A program made the translations under genes and the position numbers. From NCBI GenBank assembly GCA_963929535.1, contig CAWVIZ010000002.1, positions 1 through 45,254 on the forward strand: a stretch of 45,254 nucleotides of DNA. The letters run 5' to 3'. This DNA is from Pullilachnospira sp963929535 (GTDB lineage: Bacteria > Bacillota > Clostridia > Lachnospirales > Lachnospiraceae). This document shows, piece after piece, positions 32,811 through 40,951 of the stretch. Numbering within the stretch: the stretch's first letter is position 1; each line of letters begins with the position of its first letter. The notes under the pieces are model-generated. The model did not search any database, was not told the origin of the DNA, and saw nothing but the letters and a program-made list of their open reading frames with translations.

Positions 32811-33319
32811 TCCTGGGAATCCTCCTGTTCTGCGGTCTCCTCCCCCGAGGCATCAGAATTTTCTCCTTCAGACTCTCCGGATCCGTCTTCCGCCTGATCC
32901 CCCGTATCCTGTGAGGGCTGCCCCTCCGTATCTTCTCCGGATAAAATGGCAAGCATTTCTTCCACGTTATCTTCCGTATTCAGAAGGTAGGTGCCGGGCC
33001 GGATCATTCCCTCATATTCGGAAAGCTTCTCCTGGACCCAGAACACCAGAGGGCTGTCAGCCAGTCCCTTGCTCACCAGCGTCTCACCCACATCGTAGAC
33101 GCTGTCGCCTTCTTTCACAACAACTGTGACATCCTCCCCTTCTTCCCTGGTCACTGTGGCCGGCCTCTGGTCAAAAACGAGATAGCCAAAGCTATAGGCT
33201 GTCTTTCCTGCCAGCACGATCAGGAGTATGATCACCACATAGATCAGCATCCGGATCACCCCTCTGGCTCCTTTCACCGCCGCCTGATAGCCTCTGTCTT
33301 TTTTCTTCTTTTTTCCCAT
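32807..33319 (-). CDS. MltG/YceG-like protein lacking the transglycosylase domain
   Basis: 170 aa. ATG 33319 follows AAGGAGTG. A poly-Lys N-terminus and one membrane helix (about 24-43) precede a LysM-like module (VTVVVKEGDSVYDVGETLVSKG ... IRPGTYLLNTEDNVEEMLAILSG, about 62-125) that matches the first domain of MltG. The protein then ends in an acidic Ser/Glu/Asp/Gly tail (about 127-170) instead of the catalytic YceG domain with its essential Glu. Full MltG is about 330-380 aa. Position just before trmR equals that of Bacillus yrrL (mltG), so it is likely a shortened orthologue. Confidence 0.75.
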   Translation of the reverse strand: MGKKKKKDRGYQAAVKGARGVIRMLIYVVIILLIVLAGKTAYSFGYLVFDQRPATVTREEGEDVTVVVKEGDSVYDVGETLVSKGLADSPLVFWVQEKLSEYEGMIRPGTYLLNTEDNVEEMLAILSGEDTEGQPSQDTGDQAEDGSGESEGENSDASGEETAEQEDSQE

Positions 33320-33372
33320 TGTCACTCCTTGTCTGCCGCAATCCTTTTGCCGGAGAAAAAGCCTGCGCGGAC

Positions 33373-33711
33373 TCACACCCTGGGGATCCGCACGTCCACT
33401 CCCGACTGTATCCGGGCTCCCACCCGCTGCAGAAGCCGGCATACGTCCAGCTCTGCCTCCAGGAACTCGTTCACCACCGGAATCTTCCGGAATTCCTGAT
33501 ATTCTCTCTCAAATTCGTCTACTTTGTCAAACAGGTCGATCTGCTCTTCCCCATTGTTAAAATGGTATACAGCAGCCCGGAACTCGTCAATCTTGTTTCT
33601 CAGCTCCGGCTGTTTCTGGAGTTTCTCCTCACAGCTGAGATAATGCCGGTAAGCATCGCCATCCCGGATGGCAGTGATCAGAGAATCCACACACATCTGT
33701 ATCTTATCCAT
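33373..33711 (-). CDS. YlbF/YmcA family regulator-like protein
   Basis: 112 aa, all-helical with long amphipathic stretches and no membrane segment: SLITAIRDGDAYRHYLSCEEKLQKQPELRNKIDEFR is typical of the Com_YlbF family. In B. subtilis YlbF, YmcA and YaaT form the RicAFT complex, which steers RNase Y and development. Here it lies 6 bp after an RNase J gene, which fits a role near RNA decay; that link is inference. Confidence 0.8.
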   Translation of the reverse strand: MDKIQMCVDSLITAIRDGDAYRHYLSCEEKLQKQPELRNKIDEFRAAVYHFNNGEEQIDLFDKVDEFEREYQEFRKIPVVNEFLEAELDVCRLLQRVGARIQSGVDVRIPRV

Positions 33712-33717
33712 TGGCCA

Positions 33718-35382
33718 TTACGCCTCCATAATTATCGGTAGTATCATTGGTCTTCTCTTGGTCCTCTTCCACAGGAAATCTCCCAGCGCATCTCTGATCG
33801 CAGTCTTCATCTTCCCCCAGTCGGAGACTCTCCGGTCCAGGCAGGAATCGATGGCATCCTCCACCACCACTCTGGCTTCTCCCATCAGATCCTCGGACTC
33901 CCTCACATACACGAAGCCCCTGGAAACGATATCCGGACCGGCCAGAAGCTGGTTGCTGTATTTTTCCAGAGTCAGGACCACGATCATGATTCCGTCCTCT
34001 GCCAGATGCTGCCGGTCACGCAGCACGATATTTCCCACATCGCCCACACCCAGGCCGTCCACAAGGATCGCTCCCGTATGCACCTTCCCGGTGATCCTGG
34101 CAGAATCAGCATCCAGTTCCATCACATCTCCGGAGGACATGATAAAAATATTCTCCTTGGGGATTCCCAGACTCTCAGCGATTCCCGCCTGAGCCTTCAG
34201 ATGACGGTATTCACCGTGCACAGGAATGGCATATTTGGGCTTCACCAGAGAATAGATCAGCTTGATCTCCTCCTGGCAGGCATGTCCCGACACATGGACA
34301 TCCTGGAAGATCACATCAGCGCCCTTGGCTGACAGTTCGTTGATCACCTTGGACACAGCTTTTTCATTGCCCGGAATGGGATTGGAGCTGAAAATGATCG
34401 TGTCGCCAGGCTTGATGGATACCTTTTTATGGATATTTCCAGCCATCCGGGACAGAGCCGCCATGGACTCCCCCTGGCTTCCCGTGGTGATCAGCACCAT
34501 CTGCTCGTCAGGATAGTTCTTCATCTGATCGATATCAATTAAAGTCTTGTCCGGAATATTCAGATATCCCAGTTCCGCGGCTGTGGTAATGACGTTGACC
34601 ATACTCCGTCCCTCCACCACAACCTTTCTTCCATACTTGTAAGCAGAATTGATGATCTGCTGCACTCTGTCCACATTGGACGCAAAAGTAGCGATAATAA
34701 TACGTGTATTCTTATGCTCCGCAAACAGATTGTCAAAGGTCTTTCCCACGGTCCTCTCCGACATGGTAAAGCCCTTCCGCTCCGCGTTGGTGCTGTCGCA
34801 CATCAGCGCCAGAACGCCCTTTTTCCCAATCTCCGCAAATCTCTGCAGGTCGATGGCATCTCCGAACACAGGCGTATAGTCCACCTTGAAATCTCCCGTA
34901 TGGACCACCGTTCCCGCCGGTGAATAAATGGCCAGCGCGGAAGCATCCACGATACTGTGATTGGTCTTGATAAATTCAATCCGGAAACAGCCCAGATTGA
35001 TAGACTGTCCGTGCTTAATGGTTTTTCTCTTGGTCGTGCGGAGTAAATTATGTTCTTTTAATTTATTTTCGATTAATCCAATGGTCAGCTTCGTGGCGTA
35101 AATCGGCACGTTGACCTCGCGCAAAACATAGGGCAGGGCTCCGATATGATCCTCATGGCCGTGAGTGATCACAAAGCCCTTCACTTTCTCAATATTATCC
35201 TTCAGATATGTTACATCAGGGATGACCAGGTCGATTCCCAGCATATCGTCCTCCGGGAATGAAAGACCGCAGTCCACCACAACAATACTGTCCTCGTACT
35301 CGAAGGCAGTAATATTCATTCCGATCTGTTCCAGCCCTCCCAGCGGAATGATCTTTAACTTTCCTGTATTATTTTTTTTCAA
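33718..35382 (-). CDS. rnj: Ribonuclease J
   Basis: 554 aa. Metallo-beta-lactamase/beta-CASP nuclease with 5'-3' exo- and endonuclease activity on RNA. Motifs: HGHEDHIGALPY (two-zinc site, about residues 75-86), VVHTGDFKVDY, LMCDSTNAERKGFTMSE, TTGSQGESMAALSRM and VHVSGHACQEE / PVHGEYRHLKAQ. The C-terminal domain (about 450-554) is present. Gene order places it between yrzB and the ylbF-like gene. Only one RNase J is in the window; J1 or J2 type cannot be decided. Confidence 0.95.
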   Translation of the reverse strand: MKKNNTGKLKIIPLGGLEQIGMNITAFEYEDSIVVVDCGLSFPEDDMLGIDLVIPDVTYLKDNIEKVKGFVITHGHEDHIGALPYVLREVNVPIYATKLTIGLIENKLKEHNLLRTTKRKTIKHGQSINLGCFRIEFIKTNHSIVDASALAIYSPAGTVVHTGDFKVDYTPVFGDAIDLQRFAEIGKKGVLALMCDSTNAERKGFTMSERTVGKTFDNLFAEHKNTRIIIATFASNVDRVQQIINSAYKYGRKVVVEGRSMVNVITTAAELGYLNIPDKTLIDIDQMKNYPDEQMVLITTGSQGESMAALSRMAGNIHKKVSIKPGDTIIFSSNPIPGNEKAVSKVINELSAKGADVIFQDVHVSGHACQEEIKLIYSLVKPKYAIPVHGEYRHLKAQAGIAESLGIPKENIFIMSSGDVMELDADSARITGKVHTGAILVDGLGVGDVGNIVLRDRQHLAEDGIMIVVLTLEKYSNQLLAGPDIVSRGFVYVRESEDLMGEARVVVEDAIDSCLDRRVSDWGKMKTAIRDALGDFLWKRTKRRPMILPIIMEA

Positions 35383-35477
35383 AAAGCACCTCCAACATTA
35401 TTTCCGAACACATTTTACTCCCCGGCCCTGTGCTTCCGGCGGCCGCACGCCATCCGGAACCCGCTATAAGCCGGCTC

Positions 35478-35738
35478 TCACATCTCAATATCCACGTCAT
35501 CCATCATCTGCGCAAACAATTTGGAAACTGCCTCCAGTTCCGCATCATCCTCCACCATCACGTAATCCGCTTCCGGATCTGCATCACCGGACAGGTCCTT
35601 CAGAATATAAGCCTGCGCCTCATCCTCCATGGAATCCGTAACCAGCAGGTAATCCGTTCCGCCCACTCTGGTCTGCTCCTCCACGTAGAATTCCACTGTC
35701 TCACCTGTCTCCGTCTCAAATTTGATCTTATCCATCAT
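35478..35738 (-). CDS. DUF1292 family protein (YrzB-like)
   Basis: 86 aa, strongly acidic. The pattern MDKIKFETETGETVEFYVEEQTRVGGTDYLLVTD matches DUF1292 (YrzB), found next to ruvX/yqgF in most Firmicutes; its function is unknown. Start overlaps ruvX stop by 4 bp. Confidence 0.88.
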   Translation of the reverse strand: MMDKIKFETETGETVEFYVEEQTRVGGTDYLLVTDSMEDEAQAYILKDLSGDADPEADYVMVEDDAELEAVSKLFAQMMDDVDIEM

Positions 35739-36178
35739 TCCTCTGTACCGTCCATCTTTCTGTTCAGATAATCCAGATACCCCTGCAGGATAAAAATCGC
35801 CGCGATCTCATCCACGCGCTCCTTCCGGCGCTCTCTGCGGACGCCTTCCTCCATCAGCACCCGGTTGGCAGATACGGTAGTCAGCCGTTCGTCCCACATG
35901 ACAACAGCCAGACCCGTTCTCCGCTCCAGAATACCTTTCAGCTCCAGCGATTTCTCAGCCCTGTCTCCCAGTGTGTTATCCATATTCTTTGGTAAGCCCA
36001 GCACAATCTTTTCCGCCTGATACTGGGCAGCCAGTTCCTCGATCCGCGCCAGTGTCTGACGCATCTTGTTCTCCGATTTTCTCCGAATGATCTCCACTCC
36101 CTGGGCAGTAAGACCCAGAGGGTCGCTGACGGCCACTCCCACTGTCTTCGATCCGTAGTCCAGTCCCAGGATCCTCAT
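35735..36178 (-). CDS. ruvX: Putative pre-16S rRNA nuclease RuvX/YqgF
   Basis: 147 aa. RNase H-like fold with MRILGLDYGSKTVGVAVSDPLG, LGLPKNMDNTLGDRAEKS and WDERLTTVSANRVL, the acidic triad motifs of YqgF. It is thought to trim the 5' end of 16S rRNA. It overlaps ireB by 1 bp upstream and DUF1292 by 4 bp downstream. Confidence 0.95.
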   Translation of the reverse strand: MRILGLDYGSKTVGVAVSDPLGLTAQGVEIIRRKSENKMRQTLARIEELAAQYQAEKIVLGLPKNMDNTLGDRAEKSLELKGILERRTGLAVVMWDERLTTVSANRVLMEEGVRRERRKERVDEIAAIFILQGYLDYLNRKMDGTEE

Positions 36179-36447
36179 TACCGCTTCTCCCAGGCTCTGT
36201 TCTTGATATATTCCTTCAGAAGCTCCTCCACCAGTTCGTCCCGTTCCACTTTCATGATCATGCTCCGGGCGCCTTTAAAGCTGGTGATATAGGTGGGATC
36301 GCCGGACATGATATAACCCACGATCTGATTCACCGGGTTGTATCCCTTTTCAGCCATGGCGGTATATACCACATCCAGAACCTCTTTTACTGAGACCTCC
36401 GGCTCTGTTTTCACTTTGAAATATTGCGTATTACTGATATTTGCCAT
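36178..36447 (-). CDS. ireB: IreB family regulatory phosphoprotein
   Basis: 89 aa. Matches the DUF965/IreB family along its length (TQYFKVKTE, VYTAMAEKGYNPVNQIVGYI, SGDPTYITSFKGARSMI). In Enterococcus IreB is a substrate of the Ser/Thr kinase IreK and counters cephalosporin resistance; the IreB-RuvX-DUF1292 order is conserved in Firmicutes. The kinase gene is not in this window. Confidence 0.93.
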   Translation of the reverse strand: MANISNTQYFKVKTEPEVSVKEVLDVVYTAMAEKGYNPVNQIVGYIMSGDPTYITSFKGARSMIMKVERDELVEELLKEYIKNRAWEKR

Positions 36448-36508
36448 TTTCTCACGTCCTTGACTATACTTGATATCTATCTTATTCTAATACAGAATAT
36501 GGGAAAAT

Positions 36509-37834
36509 TCAATGAAGAATTTGTAACAATTTCCCCATAAGCACCTGTCCGTCCTGCAGACTTTCCAGCATCACATTCCGCCGCCTGTTCTGCAGATGGG
36601 TTTGGGCGGGAACCGCAACCCTCAGATACTCCATAGTATGTCCCACCCAGCAGCTTATCCCTCCAATGGTCTCTTTCTCCTCAAACAGCACCTCCAGCGT
36701 TTTACCCAGGAACTGCTCCGAATAAGCTTTCCGGTTCTTCTCTCCCAGAACGATCAGCCGATGGCTTCTCTCCTTTTTGACCGGTTCCGGAACCTGCCCC
36801 TCCATATCTGCCGCACGGGTTCCCTCTCTTCTGGAGTACGGAAAAATATGCGTCTCATAAAAGCGAATGGAATCCACAAATTCCATGGTCTGCTGAAACT
36901 CTTCCTCGGTCTCCCCCGGAAAACCGGCAATGATATCCGTAGTCAGAGCCGGATTTTCATAGTACCGCCGCAGAAGATCGCATTTCTCCCGGTATTCCTC
37001 CGCCGTGTATCTCCGGTTCATCCGCCGCAGGGTATCCGTACATCCGCTCTGCAGAGAAAGATGAAAATGAGGGCATACCTTGGGCATTGCGGAAATCGCC
37101 TTGACAAACTCCTCTGTAACGATCCCAGGCTCCAGGGATCCCAGGCGGATCCGGGCAATTCCTTCCACCTGATGGACATTCCTGATCAGAGACAGCAGAT
37201 CTTCCCCGTCTTCTTTCCGGTCGATACCGTAAGAACTCAGATGGATCCCGGTGAGCACCACTTCCTGATAGCCCTCCGCTGCCAGCTTTTCCACCTCGCG
37301 CACCACCTCCCGGGTTTTCCTGCTCCTCACCCGGCCCCTGGCGTAAGGGATGATACAATAGCTGCAGAACTGGTTGCAGCCGTCCTGCACTTTGATGTAG
37401 GCCCTGGTATGCTCCGCAGTCCTCCGGATCGTCAGTTCTTCATAACTGCAGGAATGAGCCAGATCGGTTATATACCGGCGGTCTCCTCCTTTTTTGTATT
37501 CCTCCAGAATCTGTACCAGGTTCTGCTTCATATTATTTCCAATAATCAGATCAATAGACGGATCTGCCTCAACTTTTTCCTTTCCAGCCTGAGCGTAGCA
37601 TCCTGCAGCCACCACCAGCGCCTCCGGATTCATCTTCCGGGCCCGGTGCAGCATCTGCCTGGATTTCCGGTCCGCAATATTGGTAACGGTACATGTATTG
37701 ATGATATAGATATCCGCGCCCGGGGCAAAGGGCACAACCTGATAACCGGCCGCTTCCAGCATCTGCTGCATAGCTTCCAGTTCATAAGCGTTCACTTTAC
37801 ATCCCAGATTGTGCAAAGCAACTTTTCCTTTCAT
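36509..37834 (-). CDS. mtaB: tRNA t6A37 methylthiotransferase MtaB
   Basis: 441 aa. Adds a methylthio group to t6A at position 37 of ANN-decoding tRNAs (ms2t6A). N-terminal MTTase domain with three Fe-S ligands in LGCKVN, NTCTVT and AGCYAQ; radical-SAM CxxxCxxC in DGCNQFCSYCIIPYARG (about residues 150-160); C-terminal TRAM-like domain. YqeV-type rather than MiaB-type by its N-terminus (KVALHNLGCKVNAYE). 61 bp separate it from ireB. A divergent HPr-like gene lies upstream. Confidence 0.94.
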   Translation of the reverse strand: MKGKVALHNLGCKVNAYELEAMQQMLEAAGYQVVPFAPGADIYIINTCTVTNIADRKSRQMLHRARKMNPEALVVAAGCYAQAGKEKVEADPSIDLIIGNNMKQNLVQILEEYKKGGDRRYITDLAHSCSYEELTIRRTAEHTRAYIKVQDGCNQFCSYCIIPYARGRVRSRKTREVVREVEKLAAEGYQEVVLTGIHLSSYGIDRKEDGEDLLSLIRNVHQVEGIARIRLGSLEPGIVTEEFVKAISAMPKVCPHFHLSLQSGCTDTLRRMNRRYTAEEYREKCDLLRRYYENPALTTDIIAGFPGETEEEFQQTMEFVDSIRFYETHIFPYSRREGTRAADMEGQVPEPVKKERSHRLIVLGEKNRKAYSEQFLGKTLEVLFEEKETIGGISCWVGHTMEYLRVAVPAQTHLQNRRRNVMLESLQDGQVLMGKLLQILH

Positions 37835-37908
37835 TTCCTGGCATCTTCCTTTCGTTATTTTCAGGGGAATATCCCTTACTTTTCCCTTAATCTTTGTATT
37901 CTTTCACC

Positions 37909-37937
37909 TTGACTTTTAATACTTTAACAGGTAAGAT
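37909..37937 (+). promoter_or_regulatory. Promoter of the HPr-like gene
   Basis: TTGACT (37909-37914), 17-bp spacer, TAAGAT (37932-37937), about 97 bp before the start codon. The divergent gap 37835-38033 otherwise holds no visible element. Confidence 0.7.
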
Positions 37938-38033
37938 TATCTTAGTTAAGCAATTCATATTGTAACTGTATAAAGCGGCATATCCGCCGTTCTTGTCAGC
38001 TGCAAAATATTTTGTATTTTGGGAGGAAACAAC

Positions 38034-38267
38034 ATGAAAACAGTTCAGATCTCACTCAACTCGATCGACAAAGTGAAAGCGTTCGTAAACGATATTTCCA
38101 AATACGATTTCGACTTTGACCTGGTATCCGGCAGATACGTAATTGACGCCAAGTCCATTATGGGCATCTTCAGCCTGGATCTTTCCAAGCCTATCGATCT
38201 GAATGTACACGCCGAAGGCAGCAACCTGGAGAACGTTCTGGAGACCCTGAAGCCGTATATCATCTGA
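38034..38267 (+). CDS. HPr-like protein without the phosphocarrier histidine (Crh-like)
   Basis: 77 aa. ATG 38034 follows GGGAGG; an in-frame codon at 38019 is an alternative. The second half, YVIDAKSIMGIFSLDLSKPIDL, aligns with HPr around regulatory Ser46 (KSIMGVMSL), and Ser41 here takes that place. The active-site stretch GIHARPAT around His15 is replaced by NSIDKVKAFV, with no histidine. It therefore cannot pass phosphate from enzyme I but could be an HPr-kinase target like Crh of Bacillus. Single gene with promoter and terminator; no PTS genes nearby. Confidence 0.85.
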   Translation: MKTVQISLNSIDKVKAFVNDISKYDFDFDLVSGRYVIDAKSIMGIFSLDLSKPIDLNVHAEGSNLENVLETLKPYII

Positions 38268-38344
38268 TTTCCGGCTCCCAGGTCGGCGTTTCCCGGCAGG
38301 AAACTGCCGCATGAACTGACTTTTTAATCCAATATTGATCATTC

Positions 38345-38374
38345 ACTGCGCTTCTTTCGGAAGCGCAGTTTTTT
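38345..38374 (+). terminator. Terminator of the HPr-like gene
   Basis: 10-bp stem ACTGCGCTTC / GAAGCGCAGT with a 5-nt loop, then TTTTT. Confidence 0.9.
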
Positions 38375-38550
38375 ATTTCACAGGAAATTGCTTTCTTATG
38401 ATAAAAACCCTCCGCAAGGGCGCAGGATGTCCGGTTGACATCTGTTATGCGCCGGCCGAAGCGGACGAAGATCGCACTGCGGCGGAGTGGAAGATATCGC
38501 CTGTGCGGCCCGCCGCAGGCGGAGGATCCTGCGAAACAGGATGCTTTCCT

Positions 38551-38593
38551 GTTCCCGCAGGCAGCGGCCCCAGCGGGCATGCCTGCATGGATG
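38551..38593 (+). repeat. Degenerate dispersed hairpin element
   Basis: GTTCCCGCAGGCAGCGG ... GGGCATGC-CT-GCATGG resembles the element at 14828-14879 in the opposite orientation. It lies in the 335-bp gap between the HPr-like gene and thiI; apart from this and the HPr terminator the gap is GC-rich sequence with a weak CCCT/AGGG hairpin plus T run near 38400 that might end thiI transcripts. Confidence 0.5.
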
Positions 38594-38602
38594 TTTTCAC
38601 CT

Positions 38603-39781
38603 TCAGCGTATTTCCAGGCGCTCTGCGGTATCCACTGCCGCCTGTACCATTTCCTCTATCTTTTCCTGCAGCTTCAGCTCTGATCTTTGGATGGCCCCGA
38701 TGTTGGGCTTGGTCACCGGATGTTTAGCCACAAAAATCGTGCAGCAGTCCTCATAAGGCTGAATAGACGTCTCATACGTGTTGATCCTGCAGGCAATATC
38801 CACAATCTCCTGCTTGTCAAAGGCGATCACAGGACGGAATACCGGCATGGTACACACCTCATTGGTGGCTGCCAGGCTCTGTACCGTCTGGCTGGCCACC
38901 TGGCCGATGCTTTCCCCGGTGATCAATGCCAGACATTTGTTCTCCTTTCCGATCTGCTCCGCGATCCGCATCATGTACCGGCGCATGATGATCGTAAGCT
39001 CATCGTGGGGGCACTGGTCATAAATATACAGCTGGATATCCGTAAAATTCACCACATACAAATTGATGGGACCGCTGTAACGGGCCACCAGTTTTGCCAG
39101 ATCCACCACCTTCTGCTTTGCCCTCTCACTGGTATACGGCGGCGCGTGGAAATACACGGCGTCGATCTGCACGCCTCTTTTGGCCACCAGATATCCTGCC
39201 ACAGGACTGTCAATACCTCCGGACAGCAGCAGCATGGCCTTTCCATTGGTCCCCACCGGCATTCCTCCCGGCCCGGGAATACTTTCAGAATAGATGTAGA
39301 TCCTCTCCCGGATCTCCACCACCAGCAGGATCTGCGGTGTGTGGACATCCACCTGCATTTCCGGATATGCCTCCAGGATCCGCTCTCCCAGATCAGCGTT
39401 CAGACTCATGGATGTGCCGGGATAGTTTTTTCTGGCACGCCGCACATGCATCTTAAAGGTTTTGTTCTTTTCAGGGTAAACCCTGTCCACAAATTCCAGA
39501 ACATCGGCCGCCAGAGCTTCGAAACCGTTATCCTCACGGATCATCACAGGACAGATTTCCGCGATGCCGAACACCCGTTTCAGAGCCTCCACCGCATCCT
39601 CATAGTCAAATTCTGTCTGTGCCTCCACATAAACCCTTCCCTGCTCCTTACTTACCTGGAAGTCTCCTTCCACTTCCTGCAGGGCATGACGGATCTGACG
39701 GATCAGGGCATCCTCAAAGAGGTAACGGTTTTTTCCCTTGATCCCGATCTCCGCATATTTTATCAAAAATGCCTTATACAT
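38603..39781 (-). CDS. thiI: tRNA 4-thiouridine synthetase ThiI
   Basis: 392 aa from ATG 39781 (AGGAGG, 6-nt spacing); a longer upstream frame overlaps iscS and is not coding. Ferredoxin-like and THUMP domains (about 1-165) precede the PP-loop ATPase with LLSGGIDSPVAGYL (about 183-196). Adenylates U8 of tRNA for sulfur insertion; in some bacteria it also serves thiamine thiazole synthesis. The C-terminal rhodanese domain of E. coli ThiI is absent, as in Bacillus, so sulfur should come directly from the adjacent cysteine desulfurase. Confidence 0.96.
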   Translation of the reverse strand: MYKAFLIKYAEIGIKGKNRYLFEDALIRQIRHALQEVEGDFQVSKEQGRVYVEAQTEFDYEDAVEALKRVFGIAEICPVMIREDNGFEALAADVLEFVDRVYPEKNKTFKMHVRRARKNYPGTSMSLNADLGERILEAYPEMQVDVHTPQILLVVEIRERIYIYSESIPGPGGMPVGTNGKAMLLLSGGIDSPVAGYLVAKRGVQIDAVYFHAPPYTSERAKQKVVDLAKLVARYSGPINLYVVNFTDIQLYIYDQCPHDELTIIMRRYMMRIAEQIGKENKCLALITGESIGQVASQTVQSLAATNEVCTMPVFRPVIAFDKQEIVDIACRINTYETSIQPYEDCCTIFVAKHPVTKPNIGAIQRSELKLQEKIEEMVQAAVDTAERLEIR

Positions 39782-39791
39782 TCCAATCCTC

Positions 39792-40946
39792 CTACCTTCT
39801 GGCGTAACGACGCAGCATGGGAAGTACCTGGGCCAGCACTTCCAGTGTAACATCCAGCTCTTCCCTGGTGGTATCCTCACAGAAGCTGAAACGCACCGCT
39901 GACTCTCTGAGGGAAGCCGGAAGACCAATAGCAGTCAGCGTGGGGCTCTGGTTCTTTTTATGGGTGGAACAGGCGCTTCCCGCAGATACATAGATTCCTC
40001 TGTCCTCCAGCGTATGCAGCAGCACCTCACTGCGCACCCCCTCAAAGGACGCGCTGACAATATGGGGAGCGCTGTCCTCCCCGGTAAGCCCATGGACCGT
40101 CACCGCCTCCAGTTCGCCCAGCTTCTCCACAAAATACTGCTTCAGACTCCTCATACGCAGGATCTTTTCCTCCAGGTTCTCATAGGCCAGCATGGCAGCC
40201 ACGCCCAGCCCCGCCGCTCCCGGTACATTGTCTGTTCCTGAACGCATTCCCTGCTGCTGTCCGCCTCCGTAAATATAGGGGAACAGCTTCACCTGCTTTC
40301 CCACATAAAGAAATCCTGTCCCCTTGGGTCCATGGATCTTATGTCCACTGGCCGACAGCATATCGATCTTCAGCTTTTTGGGTATGATCCGGTATTTTCC
40401 GTAGGCCTGAATGGCATCCACATGAAAATACGCCTGGGGATTCTTCCGCTTAATGATCTCCCCGATCTGTTCTATAGGCTCCACCGCCCCGATTTCATTG
40501 TTCACATACATCACAGAGACCAGAATCGTCTCCGGTCCCACCGCCTGTTCCAGCTCCTCCAGGGAGATCCGTCCGTTCCCGTCCACCCCAAGGCGCGTCA
40601 CGGAAAATCCCTGCCGTTCCAGAAAATCCAAAGGTGCCGAAACAGCCGGATGCTCGATCTGTGTGGTGATGATATGATGGCCCGCTCTCTGGTTTGCCAG
40701 AGCTGTTCCGATCAGCGCCCAGTTGTTGGCCTCCGTTCCTCCGGAAGTAAAATAGATTTCTCTCTCCTCCGCCTTCAGGGTTGCCGCGATCCTGGATGCC
40801 GCCTCCCGCACATACTGTTCCGCCTCCATTCCCTTCCGGTGCATGGAGGAAGGATTTCCGTAGTCCTCCATCATAGCCTTCACCACAATATCCCGCACCA
40901 TGGGATGACATCTGGTGGTGGCGGAATTGTCCAAATATATTTCCAT
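39792..40946 (-). CDS. iscS: Cysteine desulfurase (IscS/NifS family)
   Basis: 384 aa. PLP enzyme that turns cysteine into alanine and an enzyme-bound persulfide. Start ATG 40946 begins EIYLDNSATT; the PLP lysine is in SASGHKIHGPKG (about 205) and the persulfide cysteine in SAGSACSTHKKNQSP (about 328). It precedes thiI by 10 bp, the conserved NifZ-ThiI pairing in Firmicutes, so its likely job is sulfur supply for s4U8. The ribosome site (GGAAG) overlaps the end of rsmE. Confidence 0.95.
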   Translation of the reverse strand: MEIYLDNSATTRCHPMVRDIVVKAMMEDYGNPSSMHRKGMEAEQYVREAASRIAATLKAEEREIYFTSGGTEANNWALIGTALANQRAGHHIITTQIEHPAVSAPLDFLERQGFSVTRLGVDGNGRISLEELEQAVGPETILVSVMYVNNEIGAVEPIEQIGEIIKRKNPQAYFHVDAIQAYGKYRIIPKKLKIDMLSASGHKIHGPKGTGFLYVGKQVKLFPYIYGGGQQQGMRSGTDNVPGAAGLGVAAMLAYENLEEKILRMRSLKQYFVEKLGELEAVTVHGLTGEDSAPHIVSASFEGVRSEVLLHTLEDRGIYVSAGSACSTHKKNQSPTLTAIGLPASLRESAVRFSFCEDTTREELDVTLEVLAQVLPMLRRYARR

Positions 40947-40951
40947 TCTGC

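Noticed and set aside
38380..38602. Small gene in the gap between the HPr-like gene and thiI
   Set aside because: The frames there lack ribosome sites and the GC-rich sequence includes a degenerate copy of the dispersed hairpin element.
39782..39928. N-terminal extension of ThiI
   Set aside because: Overlaps the iscS 3' end in another frame; the ATG at 39781 has a strong ribosome site and begins the conserved domain.
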